A DNA stretch of 64,000 nt. Origin: Halostagnicola sp. A56. Its GTDB lineage: Archaea > Halobacteriota > Halobacteria > Halobacteriales > Natrialbaceae. The DNA is taken from positions 175,943 to 239,942 of the forward strand of contig NZ_JMIP02000014.1 of assembly GCF_000691505.1 (NCBI RefSeq), given 5' to 3'. The translations under genes and the position numbers were made by a program. This document shows, in pieces, positions 27,129-36,466 of this stretch (position 1 is the first letter of the stretch; each line of letters opens with the position of its first letter). Below the pieces are notes generated by a model, which was given only the letters and a program-made list of their open reading frames with translations, did no database searches and had not been told where the DNA came from.

Positions 27129-28193
27129 ATGGACTACGATCGAATCGCCGATCTGTCGGTCGAGATCGACTCGGTTTCGACGGAGCGACTCGAGGCCGAG
27201 ACGACCAGCGATTTTACCCGGGTGACGACGCTGTTTTCGCTCTCCGGTCCCGCCGAGAACGGCCGAACGGTGACGGGGACGGGCGAGGACGTCACCTACG
27301 AAACGGACGAACACCACGCGCTGGCCGAGACCGGACTCCCGGATCTCACCGGCGAGTACACGATCGACTCCTTCTCGGCCCGCCTCGCCGACGCGGACCT
27401 CTTTCCCGCGGGCGCTCCCGACCGCGAGGTGTTCCGGAACTACCGTCGCTGGGGGCTCGAGAGCGCCGCGCTCGATCTGGCGCTCCGGCAGGCGGGGACG
27501 GATCTAGGCACCGAACTCGAGCGCTCGCTCGAGCCGGTTCGGTTCGTCGCCAGCACCCGCCTCGGTGAGCCGCCATCGACGGACCGACTCGAGCGACTGC
27601 GCGAACGCGTTCCTGACCTCGGGTTCAAACTCGATCCGACACCGGAGTGGGACGACTCGCTCGTCGCGGCAGTCGCAGACGCGGCATCGGTTCGGATTTT
27701 GGACCTCAAGGGGCAGTACGAGGGAACCGACGTGGACGTGCCCGCAGATCCGACGTTGTATCGCCGTGTGCTCGAGGCCTTCCCCGATGCGATCGTCGAG
27801 GATCCTGCCCTGACCGCCGAGACCGAGCCCCTCTTCGACGACCCCGACGTGCGCGATCGGGTCTCCTGGGACGCGCCGATCCACGGCCTCGAGGACATCG
27901 AAGCGCTCCCCTGGGAACCGGACTGGCTCAACATCAAGCCCTCCCGGTTCGGCTCGCTCGAGTCTCTGCTCGAGACCATCGCGTTCTGCGACGAACGCGG
28001 CGTTCGACTCTACGGCGGCGGCCAGTTCGAACTCGGCGTCGGTCGGACACAGATTCAGACGCTGGCCTCGTTGTACTACCCCGAGACGCCGAACGATGTC
28101 GCGCCGCGGGCGTACAACGTCCCCGAGATCACCGACGAGTTGCCGGCGAGCCCGCTCGAGATTCCTACCGAGGGTGATGGGTTCGGCTGGTAA
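27129..28193 (+). CDS. Enolase-superfamily (mandelate racemase/muconate-lactonizing-like) enzyme
   Basis: The 354-residue protein has the capping-domain start and a barrel with FKLDPTPEWD, VRILDLKGQYEGT (Lys/Asp strand), AIVEDPALT (metal Glu), WDAPIH (metal Asp) and NIKPSRFGSLESLLETIAFCDERG followed by YGGGQFELGVGR. The ELG of GQFELG is the last metal or acid position. It is a haloarchaeal enolase-like group without an assigned substrate; MenC-like or sugar-acid dehydratase roles are both possible. It follows ubiB by 93 bases on the same strand. Confidence 0.8.
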   Translation: MDYDRIADLSVEIDSVSTERLEAETTSDFTRVTTLFSLSGPAENGRTVTGTGEDVTYETDEHHALAETGLPDLTGEYTIDSFSARLADADLFPAGAPDREVFRNYRRWGLESAALDLALRQAGTDLGTELERSLEPVRFVASTRLGEPPSTDRLERLRERVPDLGFKLDPTPEWDDSLVAAVADAASVRILDLKGQYEGTDVDVPADPTLYRRVLEAFPDAIVEDPALTAETEPLFDDPDVRDRVSWDAPIHGLEDIEALPWEPDWLNIKPSRFGSLESLLETIAFCDERGVRLYGGGQFELGVGRTQIQTLASLYYPETPNDVAPRAYNVPEITDELPASPLEIPTEGDGFGW

Positions 28194-28271
28194 CCCAGTT
28201 ACCACTTCCTCGGCTCGCGTTTACTGTCTCGAGAGCAGGTGTACGGTCGGGTCGCTCGTCCGATCCAAACG

Positions 28272-28278
28272 GTTTATG
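28272..28278 (+). promoter_or_regulatory. TATA element for the aIF5A-agmatinase operon
   Basis: GTTTATG is centred 28 bases before the aIF5A ATG at 28303, consistent with a leaderless transcript covering both genes. Confidence 0.6.
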
Positions 28279-28302
28279 CCGTTCGGTTGATTATCCCGGC
28301 GT

Positions 28303-28677
28303 ATGGCGAAACAGCAGCAAGAAGTTCGCGATCTCCAGGAAGGTAGCTACGTCGTCATTGACGATGTGCCCTGTAACATCAACGCCTACAGTACGGCAAA
28401 GCCCGGGAAACACGGCAGCGCAAAGGCCCGAATCGAAGCTGAGGGGGTCTTCGACGGCAAGAAGCGATCGCTGTCCCAGCCGGTCGACGCGAAGATCTGG
28501 GTCCCGATCATTGAGCGAAAACAAGGCCAGATCGTCTCCGTCGACGGCGGCGACATGCAGGTAATGGACTTAGAGACCTACGAGACCATCACGATGCGCG
28601 TCCCCGACGATCAGGACGTCTCGCCCGACGAGAACATCGAATACCTCGAGATGGAAGACCAGCGGAAGATCGTCTAA
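28303..28677 (+). CDS. eif5a: Translation initiation factor aIF5A
   Basis: The 124-residue factor helps the ribosome pass polyproline and other stalling sequences. The SH3-like N-terminal domain carries the modification loop [12 protein letters not shown] (residues 30-41), where K36 would receive the deoxyhypusine or hypusine group. The second, OB-fold domain runs from about 70 to the end ([17 protein letters not shown]). The stop codon overlaps the agmatinase-like start (TAATG), so both are translated from one mRNA. The deoxyhypusine synthase gene is about 3 kb downstream. Confidence 0.96.
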   Translation: MAKQQQEVRDLQEGSYVVIDDVPCNINAYSTAKPGKHGSAKARIEAEGVFDGKKRSLSQPVDAKIWVPIIERKQGQIVSVDGGDMQVMDLETYETITMRVPDDQDVSPDENIEYLEMEDQRKIV

Positions 28678-29579
28678 TGTTTCCCGGGGCGGCCGACTAC
28701 CGACGAGCCGAGACGAGCGGGCGAGAGCCCGACGCGGATTTCGTGGTCGTCGGTGCGCCCCTGGACGCCTCGACGACCTTTCAACCGGGGACCCGCTTTG
28801 GTCCCCGTCGCGTTCGAACCTTCTCCGAAAGTTACGACGATTACGACCGCCGAACGGACCAGCACTTCTCCGAGCTCGGCGTCTTCGACGACGGCGACGT
28901 TCGCGCGTGGGACGACGCGGCGGAGTACCTCGAGTTCCTCGAGGGAACGCTCACCGACGTGGTCTGGGACGACGCCGTCCCCCTGTTGCTCGGCGGCGAA
29001 CACACCGTCTCGCTGGCCGGCGTTCGCGCCGTCGAACCCGAGGTGTTCGTCTGTCTCGACGCCCACCTCGACCTCCGAGACGGCTACGACGGCAACGAAC
29101 TGTCTCACGCCGCCGTGACCCGGCGCATCCTCGAGACTGTCGACTCACTCGAGGAGGCGATCATTATCGGGGCCAGAACTGGCAGCGAGGCCGAGTGGGA
29201 GCGCGCCGAAGCCGCGGACGTAACGGTCGTTCCGCCGGAGGCGGTTTCGGGGTCCGACTCGGCACTCGAGTCTACCGCAGACTCTCCCACCGAATCCGGC
29301 TCGGCTCCGGACCTCGAGTCGATGATAGACGGACGGGACGCCTACCTCAGCGTCGATATCGACGCCGCCGATCCCGCCTTCGCGCCGGGAACCGGCACGA
29401 TGGAGCCGTTCGGCCTCGAGCCGCGGGAACTCCGCTCGGTCGTGCGCGCCGTCGCGCCCGCTGCGAGCGGGTTCGACCTCGTCGAAGTGAACGACCGCGA
29501 CGACGGCCAGGCGGCGGCCCTCGCCGGAAAGCTCCTCCGGGAGTTCGTGTTTTCGGCCGCCGCCGACCGAGGGGAGTGA
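28677..29579 (+). CDS. speB: Agmatinase/ureohydrolase-family enzyme
   Basis: The 300-residue ureohydrolase has the manganese ligands in LLGGEHTVSL (H109), CLDAHLDLRDGY (D128, H130, D132) and YLSVDIDAADP (D227, D229). An acidic, Ser/Thr-rich insertion (about 191-218) lies before the last ligand pair. Agmatinases release urea from agmatine to give putrescine. In halophilic archaea the enzyme next to aIF5A is known to act in hypusine formation, where the aminobutyl group comes from agmatine. The overlap with the aIF5A gene supports that role. Confidence 0.93.
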   Translation: MFPGAADYRRAETSGREPDADFVVVGAPLDASTTFQPGTRFGPRRVRTFSESYDDYDRRTDQHFSELGVFDDGDVRAWDDAAEYLEFLEGTLTDVVWDDAVPLLLGGEHTVSLAGVRAVEPEVFVCLDAHLDLRDGYDGNELSHAAVTRRILETVDSLEEAIIIGARTGSEAEWERAEAADVTVVPPEAVSGSDSALESTADSPTESGSAPDLESMIDGRDAYLSVDIDAADPAFAPGTGTMEPFGLEPRELRSVVRAVAPAASGFDLVEVNDRDDGQAAALAGKLLREFVFSAAADRGE

Positions 29580-29701
29580 CGTTTCTCGCCCGCGATCCGT
29601 TTCTCAGCGGGCGGATACTCATCCGACGATAGCGGCCCAGCCCTCTGGCGACGGCACTCTCGACGCACACTTACAAGTCTCGGGAGTTCGAATCGCCGTG
29701 C

Positions 29702-30469
29702 ATGGAACTCGCCGAATTCTCGGCTCGACTGGACGAGGAACTCCGGACGGCCGATTACGCGGATATCGATGCGAGCGCGAACGGACTCCAGGTCGGCCCC
29801 GACGAGGGCGAACTCGAGCACGTCGCATTCGCCGTCGACGGCGTCGCCGAAACAGTCGAGGGGGCGGTCGACGCGGGTGCCGACGCACTTGTCGTCCACC
29901 ACGGGATTTCCTGGGGCGGCTTCGACCGCGTGACGGGTCGGAAGTACGACCGCATCGCACCGCTGATCGAGAACGACGTTGCACTCTACGTCTCGCACCT
30001 CCCGCTGGACGGCCATCAGGACCACGGTAACGCGGCCGGGGTCGCCGACGTGTTGGGCCTCGAGAACCGCTCGCCGTTCGGCGAACTCGGCCCGGAGTAC
30101 ATCGGCCAGCGCGGGACCGCCCTCGAGTCGTTCTCGCTCGAATCGCTCTGTGACCGCCTCGAGTCCGAACTCGATACGGGCGATCGACAGGTTCGGGGCC
30201 TCGGATTCGGGCCCGAGGAGATATCCGAGGTCGCGATCGTCACCGGCAGCGGCACCGACTGGCTCGAGGACGCCGTCGACGCGGGCGTCGACGCGTTCGT
30301 CACCGGGGAGGGAAAACAGAAGGTCTACCACGAAGCCCAGGAGGCGGGTATCAACGTCGTGCTGGCGGGCCACTACGCGACCGAAACGTTCGGCGTGCAG
30401 TCGCTTCAGGAACTGGTCGAGGAGTGGGGCCTCGAGACGACGTATCTCGACGTGCCGACCGGCTTGTGA
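29702..30469 (+). CDS. Nif3-like dinuclear metal-centre protein
   Basis: The 255-residue protein belongs to the NIF3/YbgI family of toroidal hexamers with a two-metal site: ASANGLQVG near residue 20, DALVVHHGISWGG (His-His) near 60, YVSHLPLDGHQDHGNA near 100 and VLAGHYATETFG near 220. Some members have GTP cyclohydrolase or hydrolase activity, but the cellular role is open. It lies between the agmatinase-like gene and a propeller protein on the same strand with gaps of 122 and 86 bases. Confidence 0.9.
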   Translation: MELAEFSARLDEELRTADYADIDASANGLQVGPDEGELEHVAFAVDGVAETVEGAVDAGADALVVHHGISWGGFDRVTGRKYDRIAPLIENDVALYVSHLPLDGHQDHGNAAGVADVLGLENRSPFGELGPEYIGQRGTALESFSLESLCDRLESELDTGDRQVRGLGFGPEEISEVAIVTGSGTDWLEDAVDAGVDAFVTGEGKQKVYHEAQEAGINVVLAGHYATETFGVQSLQELVEEWGLETTYLDVPTGL

Positions 30470-30555
30470 TTTGGGTGTGTGCCCGTGGCTGATGGATAAC
30501 TCGACGACAAGTAGCGAACGAAATACTTTCGGTGTCCGGCCGATCCTGCAGCGGT

Positions 30556-31506
30556 ATGGCATGGAACCCGTTGGCACCCGACGCTCCGTCGTTCGAGATC
30601 GAGAACGCACCCGCACCGCTGTTCCGCGATCCGATCTTCGACGGCGCGGCGGATTCGTCGATCATGTGGCACCGCGAAAACAGCGAGTGGTGGCTGTTCT
30701 ACACCCAGCGTCGATCGAACATCGACGTGCCGGGGAAAGCGTGGATTCACGGTTCGGAGATCGGCGTCGCAACTGCGACCGACAGCGGTCGATTCTGCTA
30801 CCGCGGCACCCTCGAACTCGAGATCGAACCCGGTCATAACACCCACTGGGCGCCCGAAATCCTCTTTCACGACGGAATTTATCACCTCTACGTCAGCTAT
30901 CTGCCCGGCGTTCCACAGACGTGGGAGGGACCGCGCTACATCGTCCACTGCACGAGCGAGGACTGCTGGGAGTGGACTGTCGAACGTACGCTCTCGCTTT
31001 CTTCCGAGTACGTCATCGACGCCGACGTCCACCGACTCGAGGACGGCACCTGGCGCATGTGGTACAAAGACGAGGCCGACGACGCGTACATCTACGCGGC
31101 CGACAGCGAGGACCTCTACGAGTGGACCGCCCGCGAAACGCCGGTCCTCGCGGATCAGGCCCAGGAGGCACCGATCGTCTTCGAGTGGCAAGGCTACTAC
31201 TGGTTGCTGACTGACTCGTGGGACGGTCTAAGCGTCTATCGCTCACTCGATGGACACGAGTGGACCGCCCAGTCCGACCGACTCCTCACCGACGCGGGCG
31301 AGCGGCCGGGCGACGACTACGAGGGCGGCCACCCCGACGTGTTCGTCGTCGACGGCCGGGCGTACCTCCTCTATCACGTCCACCAGTCGGGAGACGGTCG
31401 CCGATACACGGTCGACGACGACCGCGCGCGACAGACGGTGTTACAGGTCGCCGAACTCGAGACCGAGAACGGCTGGTTGGTTTGCGACCGAGACCGGTAT
31501 CAGTAA
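30556..31506 (+). CDS. Five-bladed beta-propeller glycoside-hydrolase-like protein (GH43-type)
   Basis: The 316-residue protein has repeated W/Y-rich blades: SIMWHRENSEWWLFYTQRR, THWAPEILFHDGIYHLYVSY, YVIDADVHRLEDGTWRMWYK and APIVFEWQGYYWLLTDSW. WAPE and IDADV resemble the catalytic Asp/Glu contexts of GH43/GH62/GH68-like propellers. There is no signal peptide, so it is likely cytoplasmic. The substrate is unknown, and the family member could be inactive. It is not clearly tied to the hypusine genes around it. Confidence 0.72.
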   Translation: MAWNPLAPDAPSFEIENAPAPLFRDPIFDGAADSSIMWHRENSEWWLFYTQRRSNIDVPGKAWIHGSEIGVATATDSGRFCYRGTLELEIEPGHNTHWAPEILFHDGIYHLYVSYLPGVPQTWEGPRYIVHCTSEDCWEWTVERTLSLSSEYVIDADVHRLEDGTWRMWYKDEADDAYIYAADSEDLYEWTARETPVLADQAQEAPIVFEWQGYYWLLTDSWDGLSVYRSLDGHEWTAQSDRLLTDAGERPGDDYEGGHPDVFVVDGRAYLLYHVHQSGDGRRYTVDDDRARQTVLQVAELETENGWLVCDRDRYQ

Positions 31507-31665
31507 CTGCGCGATTCGGGTGGCTCTTCCACTTCGGAAGTCGAAAACCCGTCAGCAACGTCGCTGATTGCTCGGTTGTCCCGAAATCGGTATCGAACGA
31601 CTCGAGCCGTCGCCCTCGAGCGCCGAACCGCGGCGTTCAACACGATCGGTCTCCCATCCGCGAGT

Positions 31666-32733
31666 ATGACCGATGAGCACGATCACGCTGACGCGCACGA
31701 CGAGGACGACCACGATGGCGAGCACGCCCACGGGTCGGACGAGGGCCGAGAGACGTTCTCCCACGACCCGATCGGCCACGCCGAGGCTCGAGCCGGGATG
31801 ACCGTCGGCGAATTGGCAGACGAATACGGGAACGGGGGCGTCGGCGCGGCGAACGTCCACGAGGCCGTCTCGGTCACGGAGGCGATGTTCGACGACGACG
31901 TGACCGTCTTCTTCGGCCTCGCGGGCGCGATGGTACCGACCGGAATGCGACGCATCGTCGCCGATCTGATTCGGGACGGCTACATCGACGCGCTCGTGAC
32001 GACCGGGGCGAACCTGACCCACGACAGCATCGAGGCGATCGGGGGCAAACACCACCACGGCTCGGTGACCGCCGAGGGGAAGACCGAGCGCGAACACGAC
32101 GAGACGCTGCGGGACGAGGGCGTCGATCGGATCTACAACGTCTACCTGCCACAGGAGTTCTTCGCCACGTTCGAGTCCCACCTGCGAGAGGAGGTCTTCC
32201 CGCCGCTCGAGGCCGAGGGCGTCGTCCCCATCCAGCGACTGACCGAAGAACTCGGGCGGGCAAATGCAGCGGTAAACGAGCGCGAAGATATCGCGGAGGG
32301 ACCCGGTATCGCCGCCGCGGCCTACGAGAACGACGTGCCAATCTACTGCCCGGCGATTCAGGATTCGGTGCTCGGCCTGCAGGCGTGGATGTACTCTCAG
32401 ACGAGCGACTTCTCGCTCGACGCGCTCGCCGACATGACTGCGCTGACCGACATCGCCTACGACGCCGAGGAGGCGGGCGCGTTCGTCGTCGGTGGCGGCG
32501 TCCCAAAGAACTTCACCCTCCAGACGATGCTCGTCACGCCCGGGGCCTACGACTACGCCGTCCAGTTGACGATGGACCCAAAGCAGACCGGCGGCCTATC
32601 GGGAGCCACCCTCGAGGAGGCGCGCTCGTGGGGCAAACTCGAGAAAGACGCCCGGAACGTCTCGGTCTACGGCGACGCGACCATCTCCCTTCCGCTCGTA
32701 ATCGCCGCCGCTCGAGAGCGCCTCGAGAACTGA
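31666..32733 (+). CDS. dys: Deoxyhypusine synthase
   Basis: The 355-residue NAD-dependent enzyme transfers an aminobutyl group to the aIF5A lysine. Family segments are FFGLAGAMVPTGMR, LVTTGANLTHDSIEAIGGKHHHG, YCPAIQDSVLGLQAW, VVGGGVPKNFTLQT and EEARSWGKLEKDA, where K324 is the covalent-intermediate lysine. The first 25 residues are a His/Asp-rich tail (DEHDHADAHDEDDHDGEHAHG), outside the catalytic domain. The ATG at 31666 was chosen because the longer frame adds an Arg-rich segment unlike the acidic proteome. Confidence 0.94.
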   Translation: MTDEHDHADAHDEDDHDGEHAHGSDEGRETFSHDPIGHAEARAGMTVGELADEYGNGGVGAANVHEAVSVTEAMFDDDVTVFFGLAGAMVPTGMRRIVADLIRDGYIDALVTTGANLTHDSIEAIGGKHHHGSVTAEGKTEREHDETLRDEGVDRIYNVYLPQEFFATFESHLREEVFPPLEAEGVVPIQRLTEELGRANAAVNEREDIAEGPGIAAAAYENDVPIYCPAIQDSVLGLQAWMYSQTSDFSLDALADMTALTDIAYDAEEAGAFVVGGGVPKNFTLQTMLVTPGAYDYAVQLTMDPKQTGGLSGATLEEARSWGKLEKDARNVSVYGDATISLPLVIAAARERLEN

Positions 32734-32761
32734 GCGGTCTCCAGCCCCACTTTCGTCGCCG

Positions 32762-33553
32762 CTACTCGAGGTCGCTCGCTTCGAGCGGCCGCGCCCGGTC
32801 CCAGTAGCGTTCGTGGAGGTCCCGTCCCCACGCGCGAACCCGTTCGTCGTCGGTGTCGAGCGCCGCTTGCAACACCCCGTCGTCGTCTCGAACCATGAGA
32901 CTGAGCACGTCGTCGGCGATAGTCACGGCGTGGGGAACATCGCCGTCGACGACGCGAACCGCGGCCCGGTCGGTCTCGAGGAGGTCGCGAAGCAGGTCCC
33001 CGAGCGACGGGTCGTCCGCGAGGGCGTCGATCGCGGTCGTCGAGAAGACGCCGTCGAAGCGCTGTTCGTCCTCGCTGACGCCCCGGTGGATCGTTTCGAG
33101 GCTCCGCTCGTTGAACGCGTGGGAGACGATTCGAACGGAATCCGCACCTCGAATCGTCTCCGTGACCCGGCTGACCGGCGCGCCCGGTCGCGTCTGGGAC
33201 GGAACGGTGATCGTCGCGTCCCTGAGCGCGAGCAGGTCGAAGTCCATCTCGTCGGTCGGCAGCCACGGAACCACGTCCCGCAGGGTCAATTCCGTCTCGA
33301 CGATTTCTCGGAGATCCGTAAAGCCGGCCGCGACGAGCCGTCCGGTGGCGGTCACGTCGTAGCCCTCGTCCGTCCTCGCGATCCAGTTCCGGTCCTCGAA
33401 GTCCCGAAGGATGCGCCCGAGCGTCGGCTGTGAGGCCCCCGTCGAGTCCTCGAGTTCGCGCCGTGTCGCCGGCGCGTTCCGAAGCGCGTTCAACACCGCG
33501 ATCCGGTTCGGAGAGAGCGCGAGAAATTCGATCTCCTCGAGTGCGCGGTCCAT
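32762..33553 (-). CDS. Winged-helix regulator with FilR1-type (DUF1724) domain
   Basis: The 263-residue protein starts with a wHTH (about 8-75): SPNRIAVLNALRNAPATRRELEDSTGASQPTLGRIL followed by the wing with YDVTATGRLVAAGF. A C-terminal FilR1-like sensor region of about 170 residues (VPWLPTDEMDFDLLALRDATITVPS, VFSTTAIDALADD, HAVTIADDVLSLMVRDDDG) is common in haloarchaeal regulators of unknown ligand. It converges with the deoxyhypusine synthase gene and faces away from the ABC exporter genes. Confidence 0.85.
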   Translation of the reverse strand: MDRALEEIEFLALSPNRIAVLNALRNAPATRRELEDSTGASQPTLGRILRDFEDRNWIARTDEGYDVTATGRLVAAGFTDLREIVETELTLRDVVPWLPTDEMDFDLLALRDATITVPSQTRPGAPVSRVTETIRGADSVRIVSHAFNERSLETIHRGVSEDEQRFDGVFSTTAIDALADDPSLGDLLRDLLETDRAAVRVVDGDVPHAVTIADDVLSLMVRDDDGVLQAALDTDDERVRAWGRDLHERYWDRARPLEASDLE

Positions 33554-33942
33554 ACGCGTCGTTTGTCCCCTCGATAGAAATGCGTTTCGGGCTATGAATA
33601 AATTTCACACCGTGAACGATTGCGTCGCTCGAAAGGATGGCGCGCCGTTAGCGCATTTCTTCCTCTGAAAGATTTACTGAATTAATTCATGTGTGTCGGC
33701 CTCGTTCGGCTACATAAGAGATGATCTGGAACCAACTTTACCGCAGCGGTCAATTCGTAACTGTAGGGAACGACTGTTCGATCCAAATGAGTGAGAAGAA
33801 CCCTTGCGAATTGTTCTATAACACTCCCTCCTAAGATATCGCCTCGAGATTTCTCACACCCGATGAGAAAGAATATACACCGGCCTCGACAACACTCCTG
33901 ATGGATATAACACAAATCTCTACGTGACGTTTCAACTAGGAA
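33554..33942. other. 389-base intergenic region with a 12-base palindrome
   Basis: No gene is supported. It must contain promoters for the FilR1-type regulator (AT-rich gaataaatttc at about 33595-33605) and for the ABC permease (gatataac at about 33903-33910, with an AGGAA just before the ATG). The perfect palindrome TGAATTAATTCA at 33678-33689 is a candidate operator. The region is AT-richer than its flanks. Confidence 0.5.
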
Positions 33943-35580
33943 ATGGCTGAGGCATGGATCAAAGCGAGCGCCCGGATCGCACGGACCGAGTGGCGACGCC
34001 GTCGACGGGAAGCGGCGGCCGGAACGCAGCGCACGCGGCGACGAGTGACCCTTGTCACGACGGTAGCACTCGCCGTCGTGTTCGGGGCGGCCTCTCGCTC
34101 CGCGGGGGTGTCGTTCGCGGCGAGTGGATCGATCCCTATCGACTTGCTGGGAATCGGTGCAGGCCTCCTGTTCGGAGCGCTCGCGTTGCGAAGTTCGAAC
34201 GTCACGCACGCGAGATTCGAGGGCCTCGAGCCCGGCTTTCTCCTGACGACCGTTCCGACGAGAGTGCCAGCGCTGGGGCTGCTCGTGTTCGTCTTCGCCC
34301 GTATCGGCGTCTTTCTCGTCGGACCGGCCGTAGGCGTAGCGGTCGGCACCGCAATCGGACTCCGGTCGCCACTGGTCGCGCCGACGATGCTCGTCGCGAT
34401 CACGGGAATCGCAGCGCTGGCCGTCGGCGTCGGCGTGGCTGGTAGACTCGCCGCACAACTCGTCGGCCGACGATTGGCTCGAGGAAACTTCTACAGAGAT
34501 CTGCTCGTCGTGTTCGGCTGGGTCCCGGTGCTCCTCGCGTGGCTCGTCCTCGATTCGACGTCGGTACCGGTCGCGTCCCTGCTCGAGCGGTTCGACTCGC
34601 TGCCGATGACATGGATCGTCGACCTTGCATTCCTCGGTGCGACCGGATTCGGTGCCGACAGCCTTCGCGCACTGGCTGCGGTCGGAACGCTCGCGCTGAC
34701 GGTACCGCTCCTCGTGGGTCTGACGACGGTTCTCGTCGAGCGACTCTGGGTCCGAGAAGCGAGTGGGTCCACGGGGTCCCACGGCTCGCACTCGCTCGTC
34801 ACAGAGGGAAGGCTCGAGAAATTGCTCGGGGACTACGTTTCGCGTGCCACGCTGACCGTTGCTCGAGAACGGTGGCTCACGGAGCGACGCTCCCCGCAAG
34901 GGGTTCTATACACGGCATACGTCGTCTTTTTTATGGGTATAATACTGATGCCGATGTTCACTATCGTTGGAACGCCGCTTTTCTTGTTTCTGGTGATAGC
35001 GCTCGGACTCGTGACTGGCTTTGCCTTCGGATCGGATCCGATCGGGGTCAAATATCGCGTTCTTCCCATGCTCTTGACGACGATCGGTGGACGACAGTTC
35101 GTCGGCGGCTTTCTCGTCGCTGCACTCGTTCCCGGCGTTCCGATCGTCACCGCCGTCGTTGTTCCACTCGGCCTGCTCAGTTCTGCCAGTTTTCTCAAGA
35201 CCGTGACGCTCGCTCTCATTGGCGTAACCCTCTGTGCGTGTACCGCTACGGTCAGCCTCGCAGTCGAGATGGGCGTCGATCGCGACCGGTTCAGCCCTGT
35301 TTCCGGGTTTTTCACTAACGCACCAGTGTATGCGGAACAGGGTTCATCGGCGTTCATCCGAATGGCCTATAGCTTCTCAATCGTGACAATGACCGCCGTT
35401 CCTGCCTTGCTGGGGAACTCCGCACGAGTATACGAGAGCACGATAGCGCTTCGAACCGGGATGCCGACCGGTGCCATCCGTCTCGGTTCGCTCTTTCTCA
35501 CGATACTTCTCGCAATCGTTGTCTCGAGAATTGCGTTCCAGATAGCGGTACACCGGTATCAGAAGTACCAGCTCAGGTGA
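33943..35580 (+). CDS. Multi-helix ABC-2-type exporter permease
   Basis: The 545-residue protein has about 11-12 hydrophobic segments, beginning after a short Arg-rich N-terminus (RTEWRRRRREAAAGTQRTRRR). Long hydrophilic loops occur at about 85-100 and 285-320. It is encoded 6 bases before an ABC ATPase of the CcmA type, so the pair probably forms an exporter. No substrate is indicated. Codon usage is somewhat less GC-biased than neighbours, especially in the last third. Confidence 0.8.
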   Translation: MAEAWIKASARIARTEWRRRRREAAAGTQRTRRRVTLVTTVALAVVFGAASRSAGVSFAASGSIPIDLLGIGAGLLFGALALRSSNVTHARFEGLEPGFLLTTVPTRVPALGLLVFVFARIGVFLVGPAVGVAVGTAIGLRSPLVAPTMLVAITGIAALAVGVGVAGRLAAQLVGRRLARGNFYRDLLVVFGWVPVLLAWLVLDSTSVPVASLLERFDSLPMTWIVDLAFLGATGFGADSLRALAAVGTLALTVPLLVGLTTVLVERLWVREASGSTGSHGSHSLVTEGRLEKLLGDYVSRATLTVARERWLTERRSPQGVLYTAYVVFFMGIILMPMFTIVGTPLFLFLVIALGLVTGFAFGSDPIGVKYRVLPMLLTTIGGRQFVGGFLVAALVPGVPIVTAVVVPLGLLSSASFLKTVTLALIGVTLCACTATVSLAVEMGVDRDRFSPVSGFFTNAPVYAEQGSSAFIRMAYSFSIVTMTAVPALLGNSARVYESTIALRTGMPTGAIRLGSLFLTILLAIVVSRIAFQIAVHRYQKYQLR

Positions 35581-35586
35581 ATTCCG

Positions 35587-36399
35587 ATGACAGACGAAAC
35601 GAACGAATCCGAAATCAAGGAATCGAGAGCGACCGTCCAACGAACAGATGCTGAGAGAAGTGACCACCAGTCGATTTCCACGAACGATCTGACGAAAGAA
35701 TATGACGGGACCACGGCCGTCGACGGCCTGTCTCTCGAGGTCGAACCGGGAACCGTGTACGGCTTTCTCGGGCCAAACGGCGCGGGGAAGACGACCACGA
35801 TAAAGATGCTGACCGCGCTGATTCGACCGACCAGTGGCTCTGGTCGCGTCGCGGGGGTCCCGATCACCGATCGGGAGCAACTCGTCGAACACATCGGCTA
35901 CCTGCCTGAATCGCCGCCGATCCACGAGGAACTCACGGCTCGCGAGCAACTCGAGTACCACGGCGGGTTACGGGGGATGGGTCCCGCGGAAATCGACGAG
36001 CGCATCGAACCGCTGCTCGAGCGACTCGACCTCGCGGCGGATGCCGACGACCGGGTCGTGACCTACTCGAAGGGAATGCGCCAGAAGACCGGATTGATAC
36101 AGGCGATCATGCACGAACCGGACGTCGTCTTTCTGGACGAACCGACCTCCGGGCTCGATCCCCGCGTGGCGCGGACTGTGCGGGAGGTCATCACCGAACT
36201 CGCGGATTCGGGGACGACCGTGTTCCTGTCGACGCACATCCTCCCGGTCGTCGAGCGGATCGCCACCCAGGTCGGCATCCTCTACGAGGGCGAACTCGTC
36301 GAAGAGGGGACTCCCGAGGAACTCGTCGAACGGATGGAAACCGGCGACGACTCGACACTCGAGGACGTCTTCCTCGACGTGACGACCGCGGCCGAGTAG
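35587..36399 (+). CDS. ABC transporter ATP-binding protein (CcmA-type)
   Basis: The 270-residue ATPase has Walker A GPNGAGKTT at residues 62-70, the Q-loop region YLPESPPIHEELTAREQL, the signature YSKGMRQK near 160, Walker B VVFLDEPTSGLDP near 180 and the H-loop STHILP near 218. The first 33 residues are a charged, non-conserved extension. This type energises ABC-2 exporters of lipids, drugs or peptides. Together with the upstream permease it forms a two-gene operon. Confidence 0.92.
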   Translation: MTDETNESEIKESRATVQRTDAERSDHQSISTNDLTKEYDGTTAVDGLSLEVEPGTVYGFLGPNGAGKTTTIKMLTALIRPTSGSGRVAGVPITDREQLVEHIGYLPESPPIHEELTAREQLEYHGGLRGMGPAEIDERIEPLLERLDLAADADDRVVTYSKGMRQKTGLIQAIMHEPDVVFLDEPTSGLDPRVARTVREVITELADSGTTVFLSTHILPVVERIATQVGILYEGELVEEGTPEELVERMETGDDSTLEDVFLDVTTAAE

Positions 36400-36466
36400 C
36401 TGCGGTCGAACCGTGTGGGTGACATATAAGTCTCTGAATGTCTTTTCCCCGACCAGTTGATCGAGA

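Noticed and set aside
28194..28302. Riboswitch upstream of the aIF5A gene.
   Set aside because: The TATA element sits 28 bases before the ATG, which leaves essentially no leader for a riboswitch.
29342..30616. Long antisense open frame (over 400 codons) opposite the Nif3-like and agmatinase-like genes.
   Set aside because: High-GC codon bias produces long antisense frames. The plus strand has well-known families with full motif sets, and the antisense product has none.
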